The translations under genes were made by a program, and so were the position numbers. DNA of 64,000 nucleotides. It comes from Orenia metallireducens (GTDB lineage Bacteria > Bacillota > Halanaerobiia > Halobacteroidales > Halobacteroidaceae). The stretch covers positions 212,810-276,809 of the forward strand of contig NZ_LWDV01000007.1 in assembly GCF_001693735.1 (NCBI RefSeq), in the 5' to 3' direction. Below the pieces are notes generated by a model. It was not told the origin of the DNA and searched no databases. It saw only the letters and a list, made by a program, of their open reading frames with translations. This document shows, piece by piece, positions 26,753-35,112 of the stretch (within the stretch, counting starts at the first letter, position 1; each line of letters opens with the position of its first letter).

Positions 26753-26819
26753 ACTTAAACCCTCTTTTATTTATACGATACCTATGGTATAATTTGAAAT
26801 AGATAATTTTTTATTTTTT

Positions 26820-26862
26820 GGTGTATCTTCTGTCATTCCCATTAATAGACGGTGGATACATC
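26820..26862. terminator. Intercistronic hairpin between IIB and broken IIC
   Basis: GTGTATCTTCTGTC and GACGGTGGATACAT pair over about 14 positions with a 13-base loop. On the plus strand CTTTTTT follows. A 13-base dyad ATACCTATGGTAT sits nearby (26777-26789). The hairpin may protect or attenuate the PTS transcript. Confidence 0.4.
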
Positions 26863-26877
26863 TTTTTTATACTCTTA

Positions 26878-27180
26878 TTACTTAATAAGTCCTAAAGCTT
26901 GATCTAAAACCTTTGCTCCATTTACCATCCCATAAGCTACTGAATCAATCACCTCTACTGGAATATCATGTTCAGCACCAATCTTCTTAAATTCCGCTAA
27001 CTTATATCTAACTTGAGGTCCTAATAATACTACATCATATTCAGTTACTAAATCTACAAACTTATCTACTGGCTCTGCTTTAATAATAGCATCTAAACAT
27101 CTCTCCTTTGCTGCTTTTTTCATTTTTTCCACTATCAAACTAGTACTCATTCCAGCTGCACAAGTTAATAAAATCTTCAT
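26878..27180 (-). CDS. PTS lactose/cellobiose-family IIB (operon 2)
   Basis: A 100-residue IIB with phospho-cysteine C8 in LLTCAAGMSTSLIVEKM, about 70% identical by eye to the IIB of operon 1. Intact, with a GGGGGAG site before the ATG. It is the first gene of operon 2 but is now separated from the operator-bearing promoters (28889-29195) by an IS element. Confidence 0.93.
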   Translation of the reverse strand: MKILLTCAAGMSTSLIVEKMKKAAKERCLDAIIKAEPVDKFVDLVTEYDVVLLGPQVRYKLAEFKKIGAEHDIPVEVIDSVAYGMVNGAKVLDQALGLIK

Positions 27181-27621
27181 TATTGTTCTCCCCCTTAATT
27201 AAAATAATTTTCCTTAAATCATTTATCAAAAATTCGCTAATATAACTATATCAAAGTCACACTCAAACCCTTTCTATTATCACCCCCACTAAATAATCAT
27301 TTACTGTCCCAATCCCTTAAGATTATATACTTATTTAAGTTATATAATCCTTATAAGACAAGAACCCACCAGAGACATCTTTAATTTAAATGTCTAAAGG
27401 TAGGCTCTTATTATATACTTATTATAGTCTTATTATAATCTTATACCCTAATATTTAATTAAGCAAATTTCAAAATCAATTTCTCTATAAAGAAAAATAA
27501 TTTTAGAACTATGAATTTATCAAACTTTTATTTAAAATTAGATAAATAATACCATTAAAATCAATTGTAAAAAAATGCAACTTGTTTTTGGGTATAGTTA
27601 CTCCCTAGAATCTTAAAAACA
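27181..27621. other. AT-rich leader of operon 2, left of the IS
   Basis: A 440-base spacer. It holds a long imperfect inverted repeat (27357-27410: AAGAACCCACC.. / ..GGTAGGCTCTT with AGACATCTTTAA/TTTAAATGTCT inside) that can fold strongly, and otherwise AT-rich sequence with no ORF I can support. It is probably the original 5' untranslated region of operon 2. Confidence 0.35.
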
Positions 27622-28885
27622 TTTTTTAAGGTAATTAGCTATATTTAAATTAAGTTAATTTTAAAGTTGGAGAGTTGATTTTTTCAATAGTAATTTTAGA
27701 AGTTATCAATGCTATACAACTTAAAAGTACATGAGTTCTCACTTTTTTAGCACCCATGACTTTTACATTTTCAAGGTTTAAGTTTTCTTTTAATCTAGAA
27801 AAACATCGTTCTATACTTGTTCTTTTGTTGTATGCCTTTTGCCAGTTTTCTGACCCTCTATGGGGAATGGATACAAATCGTGGATTATCTTTAACTCTAG
27901 TTTTAACAACTCTTCCATAGTTAGAGTCTGAACACCATGCAGAAACATGGGGACAATTAACTTTACCCAAAACATGAGGACATCTAAATTTATTGCAACC
28001 ATTATAATGACCCCAATAAATTATTCTATAACTGACACTACATTCTGGGATTCCATTAAAATCATATCCTGAATCCATAGCCCAATATTTAGGAATAATT
28101 TGATTATTTTCTTTAAGAAATTGAGGTGTGCCTTTAACTAAAGATAATGCATTTTCAGAATCAGCTTGATTAGCTGGAGTAATATTAAAAGCTAGAGGTA
28201 ATTCACTTTTAGAATCACAAGCCATATGAACTTTTCAACCATACCATTTAAGCTGATTACCATGACAATCATTTTTGGAACCCCAATCAGGGGTGTTAGG
28301 ATTATTTATGTCAATTTGTTTTCTAGGTTTTGCTCGTTCATAAGATTCTAGTGCACTTGAATCTATAGATACAGTTTCTATATCTATAAGATTCATTTTT
28401 AAAGCTTTATTCAGCAACTCTAAATAAAAGTTTTCTAATGATGTACCTTCAACCAACTTATTATAATAACGACTAAAATTTGCTTCACTAGGAATATTGC
28501 CGATGATATCAAAACCACATACATATCTAAACACTGGATCATTATTTAATCTTTTTATCATTGTTTTTCTTTTGGGTATTTGTTCTATTTGCTGAGCTAA
28601 AAGAGCTCTAACTATAGGCGTAGGATTGTAATCACTACGACCTCTATCAAAATTATTTTTAATTTCTCTAGATATTTGAGTAAGATCCAAATTTTCAAAA
28701 ATTAATTCCAATCTGTTCTTTGGTTGCATACTCATTATATCTTCAAAGGAAAATAAACACTCTTGTCGAATATACATAGTATCTTCACCTCTATTTTGTC
28801 TTTATATTTTGTGTAGGTACTCAATGTATTCGACAAAAATGGGGTGAAGTCTTTTTTGTATAGCTAAAAAACCTTAAAATACAGT
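27622..28885 (-). mobile_element. IS1182-type insertion sequence
   Basis: About 1.26 kb. The left end contains TTTTAAGGTAATTAGCTATA and the right end, read inward, TTTTAAGGTTTTTTAGCTATA, so terminal inverted repeats are recognisable. It carries one DDE transposase gene that is broken by an in-frame stop. The right end lies a few bases from a perfect GntR operator at 28889. I cannot define the target duplication. Confidence 0.75.
27650..28777 (-). pseudogene. IS1182-family transposase with in-frame TGA
   Basis: Two ORFs, 28235-28777 (N-terminal, 180 residues) and 27650-28225, are in the same frame, separated by TGA at 28235-28237: LKWYG-stop-KVHMACDSKSELPLAF. The family normally reads WYGYKVHLAVD here. 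DDE residues are seen in SIDSSALESYE, MDSGYDF and TSIERCFSRLKENL. Apart from the stop the gene reads through from MYIRQECLFSFEDIMSMQP to the end, so inactivation looks recent. Confidence 0.88.
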
Positions 28886-28971
28886 TAGGGTATAGACGTC
28901 TATACCAAAAGAACTAAAACAAATAACATCTCATCTAAATTAATTATAGCATAAATATCTTTATCTTACAA
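28886..28971 (-). promoter_or_regulatory. Promoter/operator module 1 upstream of the IS
   Basis: Minus strand TTGTAA (28966-28971), 17 bases, TATAAT (28943-28948), then the perfect 18-bp palindrome GGTATAGACGTCTATACC at 28889-28906. The operator is of the type used by HutC/UTRA GntR repressors. The IS end abuts it, so a transcript from here now runs into the transposase, not directly into PTS IIB. Confidence 0.75.
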
Positions 28972-29077
28972 GAGAATCATATTATTTTTTCCAAGGTACT
29001 TTAGAATTTTTTAATTAAGGCAATTTAACCAAATTTATCATTATAACCTCTCATAAAAATAAATTTCTTGAAATCAG

Positions 29078-29195
29078 GATATAGACACCTATACCGCAAC
29101 TTATTCTACTTCTTGGTGTAGAGGTCTATACCAAGAAGTAGAATAAACTAATTTTTATCTGATTTAATTATAGCATAGTTCATTTTATTTTACAA
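29078..29195 (-). promoter_or_regulatory. Promoter/operator module 2, with two operators
   Basis: Minus strand TTGTAA (29190-29195), 17 bases, TATAAT (29167-29172), then operators GGTATAGACCTCTACACC (29115-29132) and GGTATAGGTGTCTATATC (29078-29095). The promoter and its surroundings (CTCTTGTAA.ATAAA..ATGCTATAATTAA) repeat module 1, so the modules look like a tandem duplication. The operator at 29115 sits at the centre of a 46-base near-perfect palindrome (29101-29146). Confidence 0.72.
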
Positions 29196-29368
29196 GAGAT
29201 TTATAATATTTTTAAAAATATTATATCAATAAAATTAAGTCTTATCACCTCTCACAAGTACAGATTAAGGATAATTTTATCTTAACAAATTAAACTATAC
29301 CACTTCCTTTGACAGACTCTCCTCCATAGACATATCATCTATTTTGAACTCCCTATTAGTAATTATAG

Positions 29369-29916
29369 TTATTGATATACAGTAGCCATTATTCCTGTAC
29401 AACCATAAAGTAGAGCTTTAACCCCAAAATAATCTCTAACTAATCCTCCTAGGAAATTGGCTAATATACCACCTAAGCCCAAATAAGAACAGGTTGCAAA
29501 AGTTTGTGCAGTAGTCTTTAAACTATCAGGAGCAATTTGATTATAGTTGGCAAGAATACCGCAAAGGATAGCGCTTGTAACATTCCAATACCAATAATCA
29601 TAATTGGAGAAGTTGCCAAAGATAATAGAGTAAGTCTAATTATATAGAATATAGCTGAAAATAAAAGTATAACTCTATACTTATACTTTATAATAAACTT
29701 CTTAGACAGAAATAACATAGGCATCTCACTGATTGCAATAAAGAACAGAGCAAGCCCCTGATGGCTAGTTGTCCCCCCTACATTTTTAGGAACATTGGCA
29801 GAAAACTTATCATAATTGTATTTGGCATAAACATCATAGTTGCTATAATAACCAAATAAATATATTCAAAATTCTTAAATAAAGAGAATGGATTTATTGC
29901 TTTCTCTTCCTTGTTT
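29369..29916 (-). pseudogene. MFS transporter, C-terminal half, degenerate
   Basis: Minus-strand translation gives FEYIYLVIIATMMFMPNTIM, GLALFFIAISEMPMLFLSKK and IGIGMLQALSFAVFLPTI, then a frameshift near 29540, then QIAPDSLKTTAQTFATCSYL and GLGGILANFLGGLVRDYFG. This is the C-terminal domain of a major facilitator transporter (LacY-like). The N-terminal half is missing. There are several stretches of hydrophobic membrane spans but no intact gene. Confidence 0.65.
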
Positions 29917-29929
29917 TAATTATCACCGA

Positions 29930-30432
29930 CTAAATCCTCCCTCTGATAACCGTCTTCTATTTTAGAAGTAATGATTGATTAGCCAACTTATTCCCACTAC
30001 AGATAAAGCAGCTAAAAATCCACCCGCTACTCCCTAACATCTAATCATTTTATCCCAAACAAATCTTAATAATATAGGAAATAAAAAGGCTTCAAAGATA
30101 TTCCTTAAAACATACTTCCCAGGCATATAAATAACCCCTTTTATCTTAAATTCAAACTGATTTTTTAACATATTTATATTTCCACCATTTATTATCTCAT
30201 TATCTTCTTCTACCTTCTTATCTATCCACTTCTCTATTGACCAAATAGCTCCTCTACCTAGTGTTCCACCAATAATCACCAAAAATAATGTAGGAAAAGA
30301 TTCTATGATAGAATAGGTCAAACCTATCATAGATACATCTCTCATAATACCAGCTATTGCAATCCCTACAGCCATATCAACCTAGACAACTTCTTCATCA
30401 TTCTCTATCAAACCAAACATAGGTAATAAATC
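29930..30432 (-). pseudogene. Unrecognised multi-span membrane protein, broken
   Basis: The ORF 30034-30375 (MAVGIAIAGIMRDVSMIGLT, then FPTLFLVIIGGTLGRGAIW) is preceded in frame by MFGLIENDEEVV-stop-VD and followed after a TAG by GVAGGFLAALSVVGISWLIN. Read through, it would be a protein of about 155-160 residues with three or more membrane segments. I do not recognise the family. The two in-frame stops suggest a decayed gene. Confidence 0.45.
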
Positions 30433-30805
30433 CAAGATAAGGTGTATTTAATAGCTCTATCATAATGGCCGTCCTTTCTTTATAAATTGAATAGTTAGTC
30501 CTGTCACAACTATTACAACTACTGTTGAAATAAAGACACTAGTAAAGATAGGTAATCATTCCTCCTTCAATAAATCGAGGTTATTAACCAAGCTAATTCC
30601 AGGTTGTATAAAGAATATTGCTAGATGATCTAACAAAAATTTAGCTATATCATCTATCATCTCCAATTTAATAATTCCTTTAGACAATAAAGCTAACAAA
30701 ATAACCATACCAATAACATTGCCAGGTATAGGAATATTAAAAATACTATTTATAAGCTCTTCAGCTAAACAGATAACTAATACAAAGCTGTCTAAATAAT
30801 TTCAA
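30433..30805 (-). pseudogene. LrgA/CidA holin-like gene with stop, plus lrgB 5' stub
   Basis: Minus-strand translation gives FVLVICLAEELINSIFNIPI, then PGNVIGMVILLALLSKGIIK, LFLDHL-like FLLDHLAIFFIQPGISLVN, a TGA after LLKEE, then LPIFTSVFISTVVVIVVTGL. This is LrgA. The stop overlaps ATG of a short MIELLNTPYLGF, the typical opening of LrgB, which then breaks off. lrgAB normally encode a holin-like pair linked to autolysis or pyruvate uptake. Confidence 0.7.
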
Positions 30806-30900
30806 TCTATCACCTCTTTTTATATTTATTAGATTATTAAATAATTGTCTTGACTTTATAATTAAGATATTTTATTTATTCAACAAAGTAACATAGTTAA

Positions 30901-30940
30901 AAGAAGATACTTATCTTTAAAGATAAGTATCTTCTTTTAA
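30901..30940. terminator. Terminator below GH4 gene 2
   Basis: GAAGATACTTATCTTT and its perfect complement make a 32-base palindrome flanked by T-runs on both strands, about 20 bases after the GH4 stop codon. Confidence 0.75.
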
Positions 30941-30955
30941 TATCTAAATGATAAT

Positions 30956-32293
30956 TTATTTTACTCTACCAGATTCAACTACAGCTTTAAATTGAGGTAG
31001 ATAATCAATATTCTCTTTAATAATATCATCTAATAATGGCTTAGCAATACTGCTTTCTACCAATGGGTGAATAACTAATGCTTGTAATGCAGAATCATAA
31101 TCTCCATAGACCCCTGCTTCTACAGCTAAGGATTCATAAGCATTTACTGCTTGTAATAAACCTGTTACTTTAGTAGGTAAAGCTTTAACATTTAATGGAT
31201 GTGCTCCCTCTTTATCTACATAACAAGTTCTCTCGATTGCTGAGTCATTCGGTAGACAATCTACTGCTCCATTATTTGGAACATTAAGATAATGAATATC
31301 ACCTTTATCATTATAGATAGAGCTGATTAAATTACAAGCAGCATCGGAATAATATTGACCTCCACGTTGTTCTAGCTGTTTTGGTTTAACTTTTAGATTT
31401 GGATCTTTATATAATTTAAATAATTCTGCTTCTACCTTTTTAACTACCTCTCCACGAGTTCCTTTAGTCTTAGCAGCTTCAATCTCTTCTTGTAACATAT
31501 GATCAGTTAGATAATAATATCTGTGGTATGGACATGGTAGCATTCCTAAAGACTTAAGTAAGTCATCTCCCCAAGGAATATTAGCCACATTTTTAACAGT
31601 CTCTATATTACCACTAAGAGTCCTTTCAATTACCTCATCAATCTTACTTTCACCTTTATAGATAACATCTCTCCCCCAGACAAGGTGGTTTAATCCTACT
31701 AGATCCATTCTTATATCATTTCTATCTACACCTAAAATGTCAGCACTAATCATATGCATTAATACTGGAACATTACATAATCCAATTGCTTTAACATTAG
31801 TATGCTTATTAACAGTTTCTGTAATGATTCCACTTGGGTTAGTAAAGTTGATTAACCATGCATCTGGAGCTAACTCTTCTATATCTTTACAGATACCTAA
31901 GATTACAGGAATTGTTCTTAAAGCTTTAGCCAATCCTCCAGCACCAGTTGTCTCTTGACCGATACAATTATATCTTAAAGGAATCTTCTCATCTCTAATT
32001 CTAGCATCTAATAAACCTACTCTAAATTGAGTTGTTACAAAGTCTGCATCTTTAATGGCTTCTCTTCTATCTAAAGTTAAGTGAATCTTCATATCTACTC
32101 CAGCCTCTTCAACCATTCTTTGAGCTAGAGCTCCAACGATATCTAATTTCCACTTACCTTCTTCAATATCCACTAAATATAAGTCTTTAACTGGAAGCTC
32201 ATCATATCTTTTAATAAAACCTTCAACTATCTCCGGAGTGTAACTACTTCCTCCACCAATTGTTGCAATTTTCAATCCTCTTTCCGTTACCAT
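30956..32293 (-). CDS. GH4 6-phospho-alpha/beta-glucosidase, copy 2
   Basis: 445 residues, almost identical to the GH4 at 24133-25470 at both ends (for example IATIGGGSSYTPEIVEGF and the C-terminal KENIDYLPQFKAVVESGRVK). NAD, cysteine (CNVPVLMH) and histidine (GLNHL) motifs are intact. It differs mainly around residues 220-250 (RTLSGNIETVKNVANIPWGD). It stands alone, with a promoter and two GntR operators upstream, so expression is likely induced by a phosphorylated sugar. It is the only intact gene of this regulon besides the regulator and possibly the phosphogluconolactonase. Confidence 0.93.
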   Translation of the reverse strand: MVTERGLKIATIGGGSSYTPEIVEGFIKRYDELPVKDLYLVDIEEGKWKLDIVGALAQRMVEEAGVDMKIHLTLDRREAIKDADFVTTQFRVGLLDARIRDEKIPLRYNCIGQETTGAGGLAKALRTIPVILGICKDIEELAPDAWLINFTNPSGIITETVNKHTNVKAIGLCNVPVLMHMISADILGVDRNDIRMDLVGLNHLVWGRDVIYKGESKIDEVIERTLSGNIETVKNVANIPWGDDLLKSLGMLPCPYHRYYYLTDHMLQEEIEAAKTKGTRGEVVKKVEAELFKLYKDPNLKVKPKQLEQRGGQYYSDAACNLISSIYNDKGDIHYLNVPNNGAVDCLPNDSAIERTCYVDKEGAHPLNVKALPTKVTGLLQAVNAYESLAVEAGVYGDYDSALQALVIHPLVESSIAKPLLDDIIKENIDYLPQFKAVVESGRVK

Positions 32294-32425
32294 TAATAAC
32301 CACCATCCCTTTTAAGATATTAAAATTATTTCTTTACACAGCTTAATAAAATCAAACTTACCTTAACCTTCTCTTTGGTGGGAGCTTAAGGGGTTAGAAG
32401 CAAATCAATTATATACTTACCCCAA

Positions 32426-32535
32426 GGTATAGATGTCTATACCAAGATATTCAAAAAATTTATAGCTCAGGTGCATAGGTCTATACCACCGATTCTTTGT
32501 AATCAAATTATACCAGAGTATTTTTCTTATTTCAA
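32426..32535 (-). promoter_or_regulatory. Promoter with two GntR operators upstream of GH4 gene 2
   Basis: Minus strand TTGAAA (32530-32535), 17 bases, TATAAT (32507-32512). Downstream are GGTATAGACCTATGCACC (32470-32487) and GGTATAGACATCTATACC (32426-32443). Both lie between the promoter and the gene, where a repressor would block transcription. The rest of the 32294-32787 spacer holds a possible cre-like ATGCAAACGTTTTTT (near 32684-32698) and a CTAGAA-N4-TTCTAG dyad, neither of which I can confirm. Confidence 0.78.
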
Positions 32536-32787
32536 GTAATTATTAAAATTATTTCTTATTTAACCTTTCTTAATAATTCATTAAAAAACACAACAAGTAG
32601 TTCTAAGTCAATACATAGATAGATATTAACCCCAAATAACAACTGTTATTTATGAGTCTCTATCAAACACATAAACAACTTTAAAAAAACGTTTGCATTA
32701 AGTAAACCTAGAACTACTTCTAGAAAGTTCCATTTATAATACCATAAAAACCACTAATTAAACTCATATGTCGCCAATAAACAGTTA

Positions 32788-33510
32788 TTACAAAGACTTT
32801 TTCTTATTAATTATTGTATATCTATCTCCACGATAGAAATTAAAACTAAACTCTACCACTTTTTTAGAAGAAAAGGTCTTTCTTTCACGTTTCAAAACAG
32901 GTTGACCCACTTCTATATTCAGAATTTGACTTAAATCCTCATCAGACAATGTGGCTTCAACCTCATCTATTGCTTCAGTGGGTTTGTAACCTGATTGCTT
33001 TAAGCACTCATAAATAGAACCTTCTGATAGATCTACTTCAAGTACTACAGGACACATTTCATATGGAATATAAGACTTCTCTATAGCTAACGGTTCCCCA
33101 TCTGCTAAACGTAGTCTATTGGTAAAAATCACTTTAGTTCCTTCTTCAATCTCTAACTTTTCAGCTATTAACTTACTACAAGGTATTACTCTTTGTTCTA
33201 TGACCTTATTCTCTGGTTTCATTCCCCTTGCTTTAATATGCTCATTAAACCCCATTAACTCTGGAACTGACTCTATCTTCTTTCTGGCAACAAATGTTCC
33301 CTGTCCTCGTTTACGATACAGGATACCTTCTTCTACCAGTTCATTAAGAGCTCTTCTTACTGTCATCCTACTTAGTTTAAAGATATCACTCAATTCTCTT
33401 TCAGAAGGTATTTGTTCTTCAACAGCATAATCTCCTTTTTCTACCTTCTCCCTGATTATATTCTCTAACTGATAATATAAAGGAATTGGGCTATGTTCAT
33501 CTAACTTCAT
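32788..33510 (-). CDS. GntR/UTRA-family sugar regulator 2
   Basis: A 240-residue HutC/UTRA repressor from the ATG at 33510 (AAGGAG five bases upstream; a GTG two codons earlier overlaps that site). The winged helix spans residues 1-75 (PLYYQLENIIREKVEKGDY, LSDIFKLSRMTVRRALNELV) and the UTRA effector domain ~95-235. The recurring GGTATAGA..TCTATACC operator is found before its own gene, before GH4 copy 2 and before the IS-disrupted operon 2, so this is the best candidate for the protein that binds it. The effector is probably a sugar phosphate. Confidence 0.9.
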   Translation of the reverse strand: MKLDEHSPIPLYYQLENIIREKVEKGDYAVEEQIPSERELSDIFKLSRMTVRRALNELVEEGILYRKRGQGTFVARKKIESVPELMGFNEHIKARGMKPENKVIEQRVIPCSKLIAEKLEIEEGTKVIFTNRLRLADGEPLAIEKSYIPYEMCPVVLEVDLSEGSIYECLKQSGYKPTEAIDEVEATLSDEDLSQILNIEVGQPVLKRERKTFSSKKVVEFSFNFYRGDRYTIINKKKSL

Positions 33511-33587
33511 AAACACTCCTTCTTTCTACATAGAAATTTTATAATTAAAACTATAATAAGGACCACAAAAATCTAATCTTTTGAAAA

Positions 33588-33680
33588 TTTATCAATAGAA
33601 GTATAGACTTCTATACCTCTATTGATAAAAAATTCTTTTATTAATATTTTAATTATATCACTCTTTAATATTTATTTCAA
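33588..33680 (-). promoter_or_regulatory. Autoregulated promoter of GntR regulator 2
   Basis: Minus strand TTGAAA (33675-33680), 17 bases, TATAAT (33652-33657), then operator GGTATAGAAGTCTATACT (33600-33617). The operator is the core of a 42-base near-perfect palindrome (33588-33629, arms TTTATCAATAGA/TCTATTGATAAA). It could bind repressor and also fold as an RNA hairpin in the leader. Confidence 0.78.
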
Positions 33681-33704
33681 TTAAACAATTATAATACAGA
33701 TTAA

Positions 33705-34400
33705 TTACTCTTCTATATCTGTGAAAATATAGGATTTATCTATAGATTTTACAAGCTTTGATGGACACTCTTTAATAGAAATATCTTCATCAGAAAATCT
33801 CCTATAAGCATCAAACTTCTGCTCTCCAAAGAAGAGAAGAAAAGATTCTTTAGCTTTTAGAAGTAGATTTTTAGATGCACTTATCCTTTTAACAGGAGGT
33901 TTAGGAGAATTATCTACTAAGATATATGCTTCAGACTCATCCTCAATAGATGGATGATTAGGAAATAGTGAAGCTGTATGCCCATCTTCTCCTGCACTCA
34001 ATAGTATTATATCCATCTTTCCACCATACTGATTCAAATCTTTTATATAACTATTTAAGCCATAATCTTTCTGGTTAGGGTCATAAACAAAGGGGTGTAA
34101 ATTTTTCTTTGGTAACTTCCCAGTTCCAATCAATTCATCTAAAAAAGCTTCTTTGGCAAGCTTATAATTACTTTCATCACTATCTAATGGTACAAGGCGT
34201 TCATCAGCCATAAAGATATGTACCTTATTCCAGTCAATAGAATATTCCTTCAGGTAAGAGAATATCCCAGCAACTGAGCTACCACCTACAATACCCAACA
34301 CCAGATAATCATTTTCTTGAAGCAAATTTTCAATACCTTTAACCATTCTTTTAGCTACCTGTTCTTCTAACTCTTTTCTGATACCAACTATTCTTTCCAT
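33705..34400 (-). CDS. pgl: 6-phosphogluconolactonase (DevB/Pgl type)
   Basis: A 231-residue member of the NagB/RpiA/Pgl superfamily. GGSSVAGIF near residue 40, ADERLVPLDSDESNY and GEDGHTASLFPNHP are the Pgl signatures. It hydrolyses 6-phosphogluconolactone to 6-phosphogluconate in the oxidative pentose phosphate pathway. AAGGAGG precedes the ATG. No zwf or gnd is nearby. It lies immediately upstream of GntR regulator 2, whose promoter starts within its 3' flank. A glucosamine-6-phosphate deaminase is a less likely alternative. Confidence 0.85.
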   Translation of the reverse strand: MERIVGIRKELEEQVAKRMVKGIENLLQENDYLVLGIVGGSSVAGIFSYLKEYSIDWNKVHIFMADERLVPLDSDESNYKLAKEAFLDELIGTGKLPKKNLHPFVYDPNQKDYGLNSYIKDLNQYGGKMDIILLSAGEDGHTASLFPNHPSIEDESEAYILVDNSPKPPVKRISASKNLLLKAKESFLLFFGEQKFDAYRRFSDEDISIKECPSKLVKSIDKSYIFTDIEE

Positions 34401-34559
34401 TAATATCCCTCCTTATCTTCTCTTTAATTAGAATATATATAATATTAACCAATTATTCAAGTCAAGATATCATAATCATCTAATTTTAGTTAGATGACAG
34501 TGAGAAAATAATAAGCAATAAATTAATTTCTCTACTGCTCACTTGTTGCTAACATGTCT

Positions 34560-34718
34560 AAATAGATAGATAAAGCGACACTTTTAGAACTCACACCTCA
34601 CCTTAACCCTCTCCACCTCTGAAGAGAGGGAACAAGAAGAAAAAGCATTTCCCCCTCTCATTAGTTAAGGAGAGGGGGCTAGGGGGTGAGGTTGAAAGTG
34701 TCGCAATATACCCATTAG
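34560..34718 (+). repeat. Short dispersed element, copy D (about 155 bp)
   Basis: Runs from TAGATAGATAAAGCGACACTTTT to GAAAGTGTCGCAATATACCC, with a core CCTCACC..CCCTCTCC / GGAGAGGGGGCTAGGGGG that folds into a large GC-rich hairpin. The identical element lies at 42077-42233 in the opposite orientation. Its GCGACACTTT ends match those of copies A, B, C and F. Confidence 0.8.
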
Positions 34719-34751
34719 ATTCTACTCTAAAATTTAACATCTATAATTAGG

Positions 34752-35035
34752 TTACAATTGATAATTACTAACTAACTTATATAAACCTTGAGACATTTCA
34801 GCCAACTCCTCAGTAGACTTAGTCGATTCTTTAGACATCTCTCTTACTTCAGCAATTACATTGACCATATCTTTGCTAGCAATAACCAACCCCTTGCTAA
34901 AGATGTAGACTCCTTTGTATGAGAAAATGTCTCTTCAACTAAATTAGCCATCTCTTGAAATGCTAGCCTGTATCTTCAATTAAGCCTTTTTCTTCAGTAG
35001 ACTCTTCTTTAACCTTTTTACTCATTTATGTCAAC
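34752..35035 (-). pseudogene. Chemoreceptor (MCP) remnant
   Basis: Minus-strand translation shows MSKKVKEESTEEKGLIEDTG, a break, FQEMANLVEETFSHTKEST, another break, then MVNVIAEVREMSKESTKSTE and ELAEMSQGLYKLVSNYQL to a stop. The pattern matches the end of the signalling domain of a methyl-accepting chemotaxis protein. Frameshifts and loss of the hairpin tip show it is a dead fragment. Confidence 0.55.
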
Positions 35036-35112
35036 AATTTAAAGGATTAAAATTAGTATATAAACTAAAAAAGAGTCCCTTGTTAACAAGGAACTCTTCT
35101 TACAATATTTAA

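Noticed and set aside
32684-32698. Catabolite-response (cre) element
   Set aside because: ATGCAAACGTTTTTT matches only part of the consensus and lies 400 bases from the nearest gene start.
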